Shown here one piece after another: positions 46,936-57,971 of a stretch of DNA of 64,000 nucleotides. The translations under genes and the position numbers were made by a program. Below the pieces are notes generated by a model that was given only the letters and a program-made list of their open reading frames with translations, searched no databases and was not told the origin of the DNA. This stretch comes from Monoplex corrugatus (lineage: Eukaryota; Mollusca; Gastropoda; Littorinimorpha; Ranellidae). The stretch spans positions 43,016,983 through 43,080,982 of the forward strand of contig CM060306.1 of the NCBI GenBank assembly GCA_030674185.1. The letters are read 5' to 3'. The stretch's first letter is position 1, and every line of letters starts with the position of its first letter.

Positions 46936-47479
46936 GAACAAAGAACTATTCAATGGAAGAAATATTTGACCAAACTTGGTTCCTAAAAAGTGTATAAAGA
47001 GACGTAAACGCATTTTTTTACGCGTGTCGTAATCAGCTGATGACAAACACGAATATGACCCTGCTCAGACTGAATCAGTTTACTTTTTCGCCGCCTTCTT
47101 TATTTCATTTCATTTCAGTTTAGTGTAGTTTAGTTTATTTCATTTTAGTTTATTTCATATTGTTTGATTTGATTGATTGATTGATTTGATTTGATTGATT
47201 GATTTGATTTGATTTGATCTGATTTGATTTTTTTCATTCTATTTTATTTTAACTTCTCTTATTTCAGTTTTATTTGTTTATTTGTTGGACCAATTTTACG
47301 AATGTTTACTACAATGAGTTACTTCACTAAGTAAAAGGTACCCACAGTGTTCGCGAACACCATGTTTTGATATCACGATGATTAGTTGGAAAATCTCTTG
47401 ACTTTTCCCCCATATCATTGTCCCGTATTGACCAAGTGTTTCTGATCATGGCTGTCCACTATGCTTGTTGGCAAATTAC
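46936..47479. other. Intron; TTGATT-type simple repeat at 47100-47245
   Basis: A T-rich simple repeat (ttgattgattgatttgattt) lies beside otherwise unassigned intron sequence. Confidence 0.6.
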
Positions 47480-47656
47480 CTGCACATGTGGGACTTTGAC
47501 TCCAAGTGGATCCATCCCCACAGGTACTGGTGTTGGAGTTACTCAAGGAGAAGCCCGCATAACACTGGTAGATCACACTGGCACCGTACTTTGCAGTCCC
47601 CGATCCTGACGTGATAAATCCGTTGAGTATAGCTTCAGGTACTCCACAGTATATCT
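47480..47656 (-). CDS. Sushi (CCP) exon
   Basis: 177 bp, phase 1-1, acceptor tttttcag and donor gtaatt. Canonical module: IYCGVPEAILNGF, VIYQCYAGFSL, TSTCGDGSTWS with Trp, SPTCAG. It is the shortest and most standard sushi domain of the set. Confidence 0.92.
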
Positions 47657-47861
47657 CTGAAAAATGCAAGTCGTATAAACGTCAGGTAAATCTGCTGTTA
47701 TGGTTTTGATAAATATTTATTACCTGAAATCAGCTTCAAACACTTCTTCCAGGCAGCTGTATGCTGATGAAATTGCACAATGTGTAACACCGATGTAATA
47801 CAGGTTATCGAAGGCACATGCCAGTCATGAGACTAAAGAATCACGAAAGTTATTTCACAAC

Positions 47862-47863
47862 AG

Positions 47864-47914
<51 letters not shown>

Positions 47915-48242
47915 CTCTGTGTGGTGTGTGTGTGTGTGTGTGTGTGTGTTTTGTGTGTGTGTGTGTGTGTGTGTGTGTTTATGTTTGCACCAGGTTCTTT
48001 TACCTTATGCAAACATAAATACACGCACAGACACACACTGTCATCATCATCATCATCATCATCATCGTCGTCGTCGTTGTCATCGTCGTCGTCATCGTCA
48101 TCGTCGTCACTACCACCACCACCACCACCACCATTATCATCATCATCATCACCATCATCATTATCAACCATGTATTGTCAGGTTAATCTTATTGTTGTAC
48201 AGATATTAAAAAAGTAGTAGTAGTAGTAGTAGTAGTAGCACC
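47862..48242. repeat. Cluster of simple repeats: (GAT)n, (TG)n, (ATC/GTC)n, (CCA)n, (TAG)n
   Basis: GAT x16 or so at about 47864-47912, TG at 47921-47978, ATC/GTC at 48041-48110, CCA/ATC at 48111-48165 and TAG at 48214-48238. GAT and ATC blocks on one strand are complementary and could pair across the TG tract. Confidence 0.95.
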
Positions 48243-48245
48243 GAC

Positions 48246-48545
48246 AGCAGGCTCACATGCGAAAGCAATTTTAGGTAATTCAGACCCGATTTGATATGTT
48301 TTAGTATCGGTAGATATGCTTACATTTGTATTCAAGTATGTTTTTTTTAAAATACCCTGTGTGATAAATTGGACGGAGTGGTCAACGCCAGGGGCATCTC
48401 CTTAGATTATGTATGCGAATTTACTGATATGTGTACTTCATTTTCTTTTCCTTTTTTTCCCCCGTTGGACTATTGTGTATGTTTTGAAACGGCTAGAGCC
48501 CTGATATGGCTCTACGCAGTCGGATGGGCTTTAAACAATAATAAC
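48246..48545 (+). mobile_element. Repeat A, 3' half
   Basis: From 'cgaaagcaattttaggtaatt' (in part) to 'gcagtcggatgggctttaaac' and an AATAATAACATTAATATT tail. Confidence 0.75.
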
Positions 48546-49194
48546 ATTAATATTATTATAAGCAGGCTCATCACTGAAAAAAATCGTTCTATTTTCGTTC
48601 AGGTTTTCTTTCTTTTTTTTTTCTTTTTTTTTTTTTTTGTATTGTCAACTGCATTTTTCTTAATGAGGTAGAGCAGTAAACTGAAAACTACAATGGATAC
48701 CGTATAACTCCAGAGGTGGTGGGAGAGTGATTAAGGTGGTAAACACTTCAACTTTTCTTAGGGCTAGCGTTAAGAGACAGACAGACAGACAGAGAGAGGG
48801 AGGGAGAGAGGGGGAGGGAGAGATAAAGAGAGGAGAGAAAAAGAATGAAAGAGAGAGAGGGAGAGAGAGGGGGGGCGGCCCACCTCCTCTCCTTCGCTGC
48901 TTAACCTGGCCCAACCCTGATCGTATCAGATTCCTATTGGTGGTTGGTTAGACTGGAGGCCATAATCACACATGTTTATCTAAATCCCGGGCTGACCTCG
49001 TGTAGTACAGTACAGTTACAACGCTGAAGTTCTGCCTCTACACTAGCCAAGCCCCGATGTTACAAACTCTTGTCAATGTGTCGTTTAAATTGAGTGAACT
49101 ACTGATGATTTTATGCCATTATTACAACAACAAAAAATAGTGAATTTAAAGGCACGTGTGCCCACCCACCCCCCGTCCCCACTTTCCTCCCCCC
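48546..49194. other. Intron with T-rich and GA-rich simple sequence
   Basis: A poly-T-rich run lies at 48608-48640 and a GA-rich run at 48775-48875. The rest is unassigned. Confidence 0.6.
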
Positions 49195-49247
49195 CACACA
49201 CCCACACACACACACACACACACACACAACACACACACACACACACG

Positions 49248-49293
<46 letters not shown>
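49195..49293. repeat. (AC)n microsatellite abutting a splice donor
   Basis: On the transcribed (minus) strand this is a (TG)n tract beginning about seven bases inside the intron after the donor at 49300. It is about 95 bp long with one CAACAC break. Confidence 0.95.
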
Positions 49294-49294
<1 letters not shown>

Positions 49295-49300
49295 CTTTAC

Positions 49301-49492
49301 CTGCACACGTGGGCATGCGACGCACATTCCATTTTCCCCCGAGATCGCAGGTGATAGTTACGGATATTTCGTTCTCATACTCTTCCTGGGCAAAAGCGAA
49401 GCCAGTGTTGCAACTGAGGGTAACGTTAGTTCCATACTGTGTGTCCATGCTGGATACCGCCATGTTGTCAGTGTTGCTGATGGCAGGACAAG
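49301..49492 (-). CDS. Sushi (CCP) exon, first of the sushi block
   Basis: 192 bp, phase 1-1, acceptor gtgacag and donor gtaaag. Four cysteines and Trp: CPAISNTDN, VTLSCNTGFAF, VTITCDLGGKWN and MPTCAG. An insertion rich in Glu (AQEEYENEIS) lies between cysteines 2 and 3. Sequon NVT is present. The donor is followed almost at once by a (TG)n tract, which could affect splicing efficiency. Confidence 0.92.
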
Positions 49493-49889
49493 CTGTCACA
49501 CACCACCACATGCAGTTAAAATGTTTTTTATCTGCAAAGTCTGTTTCAATGGTTGGCTACCTTCTAGTTTTCAATCTCATCACAAGAACTCAATCAGGTG
49601 GAATGGGAGTTCTCTGCTAGCAGATGGAAGTCTACTATGTACCATTTAACACAATGAGATCTCAACTTTTCCATCGGGAAAAAAAAAATCTAGAGAAAAA
49701 CTTTTTTTTAGGATCATTGCACTCAGGGAAGTTACCTTTTTGCTCACCTTTTTTTGTTTGTTTTGTTTTCGGTCCCACTTTAATGACCACAGAAGCTGGA
49801 ACAGTGCAATGATGATGATGAGGATGATATCTATAATGCTATGGCGTTCCATCCTGGATTGAAACTGCGTGGTAGGACTGTACTCTACG
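49493..49889. other. Intron, no element recognised
   Basis: Unassigned intron sequence between a sushi exon and a SINE. It contains short A and T runs only. Confidence 0.5.
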
Positions 49890-50190
49890 CTTACTATCGT
49901 AATATATTCTGGCGTCAACCAGGCCCGAGAGATACAGACACCTTCGGCGCTGGTCAGAAGATTTGAGCGACACCTTCAATAACGCATCCGTGAAGTGGGT
50001 GAGACTTGGCCGTGTGGTCCCAGTCTTCCCAATGAACCCAGAGCACGCCCAACTCTGGGTACGAGCCGTTTAGAGCCGAAAAATCTCACAATGATTTTTT
50101 TTAGGGAACTAATGGGGATTCGAATCCGCAACCTCTCAGTCGGTAGTCCGTTGCGCAAACCACTAACACCATGGCGACTAGTCCCCCAGT
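49890..50190 (-). mobile_element. tRNA-derived SINE
   Basis: On the minus strand a tRNA-like head includes a degenerate A box (about 'tggtgttagtggtttgcgca') and a near-perfect B box GATTCGAATCC. The body contains 'ggctctaaacggctcgtaccc'. It has RNA polymerase III promoter architecture typical of SINEs. The tail end is unclear. Confidence 0.65.
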
Positions 50191-50513
50191 GGAGAAAATG
50201 CTTGTTCACTTTTCATATTTCTTTTGATGAATGCACTATGCATCATGCTGGTGAAAAAACAAGAACACCAGGCACCAGACGGATGAACAATCAGAACGCA
50301 AACAGGTCCTCTTTCACAGCAATATGCAATGGGGGTACCGGGTACATTGCGGAGAAATATGTAACAAGATTTTCAAGGAACACATTCAGAACTTCAAAAC
50401 TCTGGATAGGAAGAATAACATTTCAAGGAGGAAAATCAATGAAGCCTTCGATATCGTACAGCAATGTCCATCTTTGAAAAGAAATGCTGAACTACACATG
50501 TAGAACTAGTATT
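50191..50513. other. Intron, no element recognised
   Basis: Unassigned intron sequence. Confidence 0.45.
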
Positions 50514-51260
50514 CCCCACCCCCGGTGGGTATGCCGGGGGCTCTTTCAGATAAATTGTAACTTAGAAGAACTAGAAAGGGGGCTTGAGTCACTAGAGGAT
50601 GTCGACGGTGCTTTTCTCTTTTGCGTCGGCGATTTGAAATAGCTAGTGATAGACATTACCGGCCACACATATAAAAAAATTATAGTCCTACACACTTGAT
50701 ATAGTCACAAACAATATGGTTCCATAAGAAGTAGAGATCTCAGGCAAACAACTGTCACTTGCGTTCTATACCGTGCAAGAAAGATCGCAACGAAGCTAGT
50801 GTAGGAAAAACACAATGATCACGAACAGCACACAACACTGCGGCACCGCACCACACACAGTTACTCCATCGCTCCGGTCTTCACACTCTCCCACACCGCA
50901 ATATGGCTCTCACAGATGATAACACTAGCACGAATGTCTCAAAAACTACTTCAGTGGATTCAGCGCAACACCAGGAACAAGAAATAACAAAATTTAAGTC
51001 GATAATTAATCAATATTGTCAATTAGCAATAGTTAATAATGAACAGAGCACACAACCCATTCGTGTCACTGCACGTGAGCAGATCCTCTTTCAGATAAAT
51101 AGTATCCCCACCTTCTGGAAATTCTCTGCTAAACTTTTTTTTTTTCTATCACTCTTTTTGTTTCTTTCTTTATGCTTTTCTTCCTGTCATTTCTTTCGAT
51201 CAATTTCTACCTTGTTAGTCGATTCACCTGTATCTCTTCGATAAAGTCTTACATACGTTT
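50514..51260 (+). mobile_element. Repeat A (5' part) split by a 530 bp insertion
   Basis: The repeat A opening, GGTGGGTATGCCGGGGGCT with CTCTTTCAGATAAAT, ends at 50555. The same 15 bases reappear at 51086-51100, and repeat A continues with AGTATCCCCACC to a CGATAAAGTCTTACATA block before a TG microsatellite. Confidence 0.8.
50556..51085. mobile_element. Unclassified 530 bp insertion with 15 bp direct repeats
   Basis: Bounded by CTCTTTCAGATAAAT at 50541-50555 and 51086-51100. I find no poly(A), clear terminal inverted repeat or RNA polymerase III box. The minus strand carries a short ATG frame (50546-50656) starting MSITSYFKSPTQKRKAP, a style seen at the N-termini of zinc-finger/hAT-type transposases. 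The plus strand carries an unrelated open stretch from ATG 50903. It could be the 5' end of a larger element. Confidence is for the insertion, not its class. Confidence 0.6.
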
Positions 51261-51264
51261 GCTC

Positions 51265-51323
51265 TTGTGTGTGTGCGTGCGTACGTGCGTGCTCGTGTGC
51301 GTGTGTGTATGTGTGTGTGTGTT

Positions 51324-51401
<78 letters not shown>

Positions 51402-51540
51402 TGTGTGTGTGTTCGATAAAGTCTTACATACTTTCTCTTGTATATGTGTGTGTATGTGTGTGTGTGTGCGTGTGTATGTGTGTGTGCGCGCGCGCGCGTG
51501 TGTGTGTGTGTGTGTGTGTGTGTGGCGTGTGTGTCCGTGT
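51265..51540. repeat. (TG)n microsatellite with a duplicated flank
   Basis: Two TG tracts, each preceded by the repeat A piece 'ttcgataaagtcttacata'. The flank and repeat were duplicated together. Confidence 0.95.
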
Positions 51541-51693
51541 GCAGGAAAGTATGACAGTTGGGGTGGAAGGTGCTTACAGACGTGCTTGAAAGCAAGTATG
51601 TGATTGTGCATATGTATGTATTGTACTATGTGTGTGTGTCGTAGAAAGAGGGAGCGGCTACAACACATAGCATTGCAGTTTTCATATTCACAC

Positions 51694-52842
<1,149 letters not shown>

Positions 52843-52987
52843 CTAGATTAAAGGTGAGGTTGAAGAATCCTTCAGTCTGCACCAGGCTTGACACAAACTG
52901 GACAAAAACGTCGGACACAGTAGAGCTGAAGACAGCGTCACCAGCCGGGTCCAGTTCTGGGGCAGTCATGTCACTTCCGTTGAACAC
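52843..52987 (-). CDS. CUB domain 2, second-half exon
   Basis: 145 bp, phase 0 to phase 1, acceptor ctgcag and donor gtactt. Continues the CUB fold: VFNGSDMTAPELDPAGD, SDVFVQFVSSLVQTEGFF and NLTFNLG, matching the late strands of a CUB sandwich (the 'S…F…f.SD…GF' pattern in loose form). It lacks the second cysteine pair, as some invertebrate CUB domains do. Two sequons (NGS, NLT). It is followed directly by the sushi block. Confidence 0.85.
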
Positions 52988-53210
52988 CTGCAGTGTTGAA
53001 TATACATGGATCTGCATAGTGACACTGACACTGCATTAGCGATTATATTTCTCGCTGGGTTTGTACACAAGTTTCATTCTCAAAATTGTAAACTTTGACT
53101 GAACTGCTAGATTTTAATATCGATTTCTTCCTGAGGAAAATCGGATCAGCGGTTATATTCTGCACTATCCTTCAGAACCACTGGCTGCAGTTTTCAGGAT
53201 TTTACCCTTT

Positions 53211-53384
53211 GACTCCCGCACCCTATCCACCAACTGCAAAAACCTTAACCCTTTGACTCCCTCACTTTATCCACTAGCTTCCCGCAGGAAACTCGTGGAT
53301 AGGGCGAAAGAGTCAAAGGGTTAAGTTTTTGGTTGACAATGTACGATGCTGATGGACACAGTGTGAGAGTCAAAGGGCTTGTTA
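53211..53384. mobile_element. Family B MITE, copy 10
   Basis: TTTACCCTTTGACTCCCGCA at the left. The inner palindrome from TTAACCCTTTGACTCCC to GAGTCAAAGGGTTAA has several arm mismatches. The outer right end is worn (GAGAGTCAAAGGGCTTGTTAA). Confidence 0.78.
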
Positions 53385-53676
53385 AACAGATTAGCAGGCA
53401 TATTGCACAATTACTTTCATTTCAGTACAAAAGTATTTTACTTTGACAATCTTAACTAATTTTAATGAACAAAGGTAAACGATTTCCCAAATTTTCAAAA
53501 CCCTTATGAAAATGTATATTGTTTTCCTAGAACTTTCCATGCATTATGAGGACTAAATGTGCATACCTTAAAAAAGACATTCCTAAACATGGCAACGTGA
53601 AATGCTGACACAACAAAACAAACAAACAAAAAAACAGGAGCATTACAAAGAAACGAGAGCAAAAATCACTTATTAC

Positions 53677-53858
53677 TTTTACAGAATCACTTCCATCAGC
53701 CAGTCGCAGCTCAGTGAAGCTAAACTGGAATGTACGCTGGGCAGTGTCAGGAGCATGGATGATGTAGTTGCACATGATGGATGGGGGATAGTAGTTTTGG
53801 TTGTTAAAGTTTGGTGGCAGAATAAACCCATTTGCTCTGGTGAAGTCCACGGCACAGC
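53677..53858 (-). CDS. CUB domain 2, first-half exon
   Basis: 182 bp, phase 1 to phase 0, acceptor ttttcag and donor gtaata. Starts GCAVDFTRANGFILPP and goes on through NYYPPSIMCNYIIHAP and FQFSFTELRLADGSD: a first cysteine, the 'P…YP…C.Y.I.AP' core of a CUB and the hydrophobic F-strand. The two cysteines form the standard first CUB disulphide. The intron splits the domain right after DSVK, the same position as in CUB 1. Confidence 0.92.
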
Positions 53859-54959
53859 CTGAAAAATAAACGAAATTCGATTTTAATGTCCCCATTTTCT
53901 TGTTGTTCTACATTTGTATGTACAGCATATACATGCTAATCAACATATTGTGTGCTCTTTCATGTAGAGGTACCTGTCTTCAAATGATCTTTTCGTTTCC
54001 CTATTCACCTGGGAAACTGTGCATTGTATGACTGTGGTGGGATTGGGAGTGGGGCGAGTGCAATACCTGACACTACCATAGTGATTGCAGGTCTTTTAAT
54101 ACCTATAACATAATGCAGACAAAGTTCTTAGGTCGTTATGTATATTTAAAACGTATGACAGTTTACTCACTTGGAGCTACAAGTTTGCTATGGGGGCGAT
54201 GTTTCGATTTCCGCTTGAGACCTTTGTCAAACCGACTACATGGCTGTGTGACAAGTCTGGCTTAACGATGTTCGGTTACTGCAAGCACTGGTCTGTTTAT
54301 GCTTGCCAGATCAAATTTGATGTCTCTGTTCAAGGATGTTTGACCTACATGATTACCAGTGCTTCTCTATTTTTCACTGTGAAGTGCGATTTTCGGATGC
54401 CAGAATTCCAGTGTGTTTCCAAGAGACATAGTGGCCTGTATCTTTGCCCTGTTCTCCCATTGCTGTTAACGAGGCCCTTGCAGTGTCTGGTGTTCCTAGA
54501 CATTGCTGCCCAACGTTGTGGCAATCTCTGCCATGTATTTACCACCACAGATATCACGAACCATATCGTATAACGCTGCACATTTTTTTGTTTTGGTCTA
54601 TATTTGTTTGGTACTTGGACGTCCATGCGTATCTTGTCTATAAGCTTATCTGTCTGGTGCTTGGATGGTTCACGCACATCTGATGCTCTGTTCGTTCTTT
54701 GATATAACGTCTTTCTCTCTCTGTATACGTATACACATGGCTAGGGTTCAGGCAAGAGCAGGTCTGCACATATGTTGACTTGAGAGATCGGAAAACTCTC
54801 CACCCCCTTCCTACCAGCGTTTCAAGCGGGGGCCAAATCAGACCTTCACTTTAGAAGTAGACAGTCTTAGTCACTTGCTGTTGTGACCGTGAAGAAATAG
54901 CAGGATGTGAAGTCATCTGAGTCTTGGTATATCGGTACACCTGTTGATGTAGTGTCCGT
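53859..54959. other. Intron; no element classified
   Basis: Open frames on both strands at 54190-54677 have no domain I can name. The area may be a decayed retroelement, given the Gypsy-like remnant further on, but I cannot show it. Confidence 0.4.
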
Positions 54960-55420
54960 ACCCCACTCATTATCTTCTTTTAGACCATGGATGCTTCACA
55001 GCTGTTTGATAGGTTGGAACCTGCAAATGACCAGCACGGCAGCCAAGTGGCTGAGGCGTTGACCTTTCAACTTGCAGGTCTGAGTACAATCTAATTTGAG
55101 TCGCGCCTGGTGAGGAAATTGGTGGGTAGGAGGTGGGGTGAAGAGAACGTTTTTTTTTTTATTATTATTTCTGAGGTCAACATGTGTGCAGACCTACTAG
55201 TGCCAGAATCTCCATTGTGTGCACTCGCATGTAAAACGTCAAAATATCCATTACGTTGAAGATCCTGTAAACTATTTCAGCGTTCAGCAGCTCATGAAAA
55301 CATAAAAATACCGAGCATGCACACCCGTCAAAAATGGAGTGTGCAGACTGTGCAGAAACATGACACTTGCATACAGTACCGGCCAAAAGTGGGCATGAAA
55401 ATGCACTCTAGACAACGATT
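54960..55420 (+). mobile_element. SINE-like repeat
   Basis: A tRNA-like head at about 55030-55085 (ccaagtggctgaggcgttga, then a degenerate B box near 'ctgagtacaatc') is followed by a body with 'gtcaacatgtgtgcagacct' and 'gttgaagatcctgtaaact'. The latter is similar to a fragment at 17157. Boundaries are approximate. Confidence 0.55.
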
Positions 55421-55899
55421 GCTTGGATCGGATAGGGGTGAGGTTCTCAACAGCAAGCTTTGAGACTAGTATCTCAAGCCATTTTTTGTCTAGCAAAGTT
55501 CCTAATTTCTATTTCTTTTACAGATCGGTAGCAATCATTAACGATAACAATATGTCATCTTTTTCTTTGCGTATCAGTCAAAATCACCATCATCATAATT
55601 TCCTTGTTGATGATGGATGTTGTAAGGACATACAGACAGCTGATTCTGCCAGTGTTCCCCCAGAAGGGGTTGTCTTCATGCTTTCTGCGTGTGTGCTTGC
55701 ATCTCCAGATCTGGTTATTCATTGATAGAATCAGTCCAGATATTTGCCTGACTGCTGTTTGGTCTGTAAGTGTCCAGGCTCTCTGTGTTATCATTTTGGA
55801 CAGTGTGTTTTGGCGTACGGAAAGTTGAACCATGCCAATTCTCTCTTGTCCCTGGTGCCAAAAAGAGTTCCTGTGTGCCGATGTGTTTTCCAAAAGCGA

Positions 55900-56230
55900 T
55901 ATGTTTTACAAACTAGACCAAAAAATGTACAATTTGTCAAAGTTTTATACCAGTCACGTATCAGCTAGTCTCTGCAGCGCTCTATATGGACTGGTATTAC
56001 AGTTTTGATTGGTCTTGCCAAACATCCGGATATTGTCCATATCACACATTACATGTACGTCTGGTTGTCCTCTAAGTAACTGTGTCATCAGGCGGTGGTA
56101 AATGTTTGGCTCGCAATTGACTGTAAACGGTAAGTGAGTGCACCAAAACAACTGCCAAAAAAGAAGTGGTGACCGTTGCCAGCCATTGCCTTCTGATCCA
56201 AAGAATCTGACAGTAGCCACTGACATAATC
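55900..56230 (-). pseudogene. Decayed Ty3/Gypsy-type reverse transcriptase remnant
   Basis: The minus-strand frame 55954-56226 reads LPFTVNCEPNIYHRLMTQLL, then LRGQPDVHVMCDMDNIRMFG, which lines up with the Gypsy RT core (LPFG…AP..FQR.M..LL.G…, then the M/LDD box and FGKT). The catalytic YMDD/LDD is changed to MDN, and the downstream frame degenerates. It is a fossil. The assignment rests on motif order alone. Confidence 0.5.
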
Positions 56231-56859
56231 TATAGTGTACTTCTAACTAGTTGTGCAAAAAGCTCTTAAGTCAACGGTAACAAAAGTTTTCTTGTTTTGT
56301 TGCTCTTCTAAAATTTTGTCATTTCTACGCGAAGTTTTTGCTCGTGTAGTTTCAGTTGGGAACACTGCTATGGAGGTGTACTATTCTCTTGGTCGAGTCA
56401 CTGTACCTAGTACTTGAAACTGTGAAAGATTTTATTTCAGTTCTTTCTGTGATCTTCTTTGCAGGGGCAAAACTGGATGATGATTTAAAGAAACAGGATA
56501 TTATCTGACGTGAGATGACTTCGTTTTTTTTCAGGCTGATAAACAAGCAGATACGTAAATGAAATACTATGTGTATCTGCAGCTTAACTTGATTCTACTT
56601 AAAAAACAGTAACAGTGCTAGCTGTAGTATTATTAGTAGTCATACCAGTCGCAATGGCAGTAATAAAAGGATAAGTAGAAGTATCCAATTTCCAAATTGT
56701 CGTCAGATTTTATTTGAACATTCTCTCGGGAGAGAGTAAGGCTAAGGGAGTTAACCCTAAAACAAACCGATGGAAGGCAAGGGGAAACCACCATCGTAGT
56801 TTTTCCCCAGGAAAACCATGGACAGGAGAAAGAAAAAGAAGAAAGTTAACGACGTCAAT

Positions 56860-56880
56860 AGGTGCTCCTGCGGAGCACCT
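56860..56880 (+). other. Hairpin in the RTE 5' leader
   Basis: AGGTGCTCC, a 3 nt loop, then GGAGCACCT. It is conserved in weakened form in the deleted copy on the minus strand near 62185-62205, so it belongs to the family's 5' region. Confidence 0.8.
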
Positions 56881-56934
56881 TCGTCCGGTAGGGACTGTCA
56901 TGCGGCGCAGGTGACACCAGACCGTCAGCCAGCT

Positions 56935-57971
56935 ACTGCGACCAAAATCAAAATTAAATTCAAAATAGCAACATGGAATATAAGAACAATGCTACAGAAA
57001 AGTGAATTAGACAACATCAAAATGGAGATGGAAAGGCTTAACATTAGTATTTTAGGACTGGGGGAGTGAGATGGAAGGGGGCAGGCATGATAACATCAGG
57101 GGAATATACCGTGATATAATCAGGTGGTAATTCACATGAAAGAGGAGTAGGCATCATAATGGACAAAGACAAATCAAAAGCAGTTAAGGGATACTGGGCA
57201 GTGTCCGACAGAGTTTTACTGGTCAAATTCGGAGGCAAACCTTTTGATATCAACATCATACAGGTGTATGCACCAACATCCACAAGTACTCAGGAAGACA
57301 TCGACAACTTCTACGAAGTTTTAGAGATGGCCAAGGTCCAATGTAAATCACAAGAAGTTACAGTCATAATGGGAGATTTTAATGCTAAAGTGGGACAGGA
57401 TAGGGTGGAGGATATAGTTGGACCTCATGGCCTTGGTGCACAAAATGAAAGAGGGGGGAAGTTTGTAGAATGGGCACAGATGAATGAGTTCATAGTAGGA
57501 AACACCTGGTTTGAGCAGCCTAACAGAAGAAAATGGACTTGGTTGAGTCCAGGAGATAATACCAAAAATCAAATTGACTACATCCTGATCAACAAAAGAT
57601 TTAGAAATTCTTTACTGTCAGCAAAAACACTACCAGGCGCAGACTGCAACAATGACCACAATCCGGTAGTGGGAAGGTTTAGGCTGAAATTGAGGAAAAG
57701 GAAACAGACCAAAAGCAACATCAAACTAAACCTTGGACTCTTAAAGTCAGATGAAATGATACGTCAAAAATTTAATGTACATGTTCAAAACAAATTCAGT
57801 GCTCTGGAAGACGTTGGTGACAGTGAGGAACAATGGACAAAGTTGAGAAGTTCTATAAATGAAGCTTGTGAAGAAATCGCTGAGGCAAATAGAAAAGCAA
57901 AAAAGAGTTGGATGACTAATGAAATTTTGGGCCTGATGGAGGAAAGGAGGAAGGCAAAGAGAAACGAGTAG
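56935..57971 (+). pseudogene. RTE endonuclease region
   Basis: Encodes the AP-like endonuclease that nicks target DNA. KIATWNIRTMLQKSELDN and ISILGLGE open the domain. A frameshift at a G run (57060-57065) and a TAA near 57119 interrupt it. From 57159 the frame is clean: IIQVYAPTSTS, VIMGDFNAKVG (catalytic Asp and Asn), NQIDYILIN and DCNNDHNPVVG (the Asp-His pair). The core residues Asn in TWN, Glu in LGE, Asp, Asn and His are present. It ends at an in-frame TAG at 57969, beyond which the same frame continues into the linker before RT. Confidence 0.9.

Noticed and set aside
48660..48951. Arg/Glu-rich and Ser/Leu-rich open frames
   Set aside because: They result from a GA-rich simple repeat.
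50903..51244. Plus-strand 113-residue frame starting MALTDDNTS
   Set aside because: It crosses the right border of the 530 bp insertion into repeat A, so the second half is not native. No domain is recognised.
54190..54677. Long open frames on both strands as a host exon or integrase
   Set aside because: No splice-bounded exon in the gene's phase, and no motif I could align with confidence.
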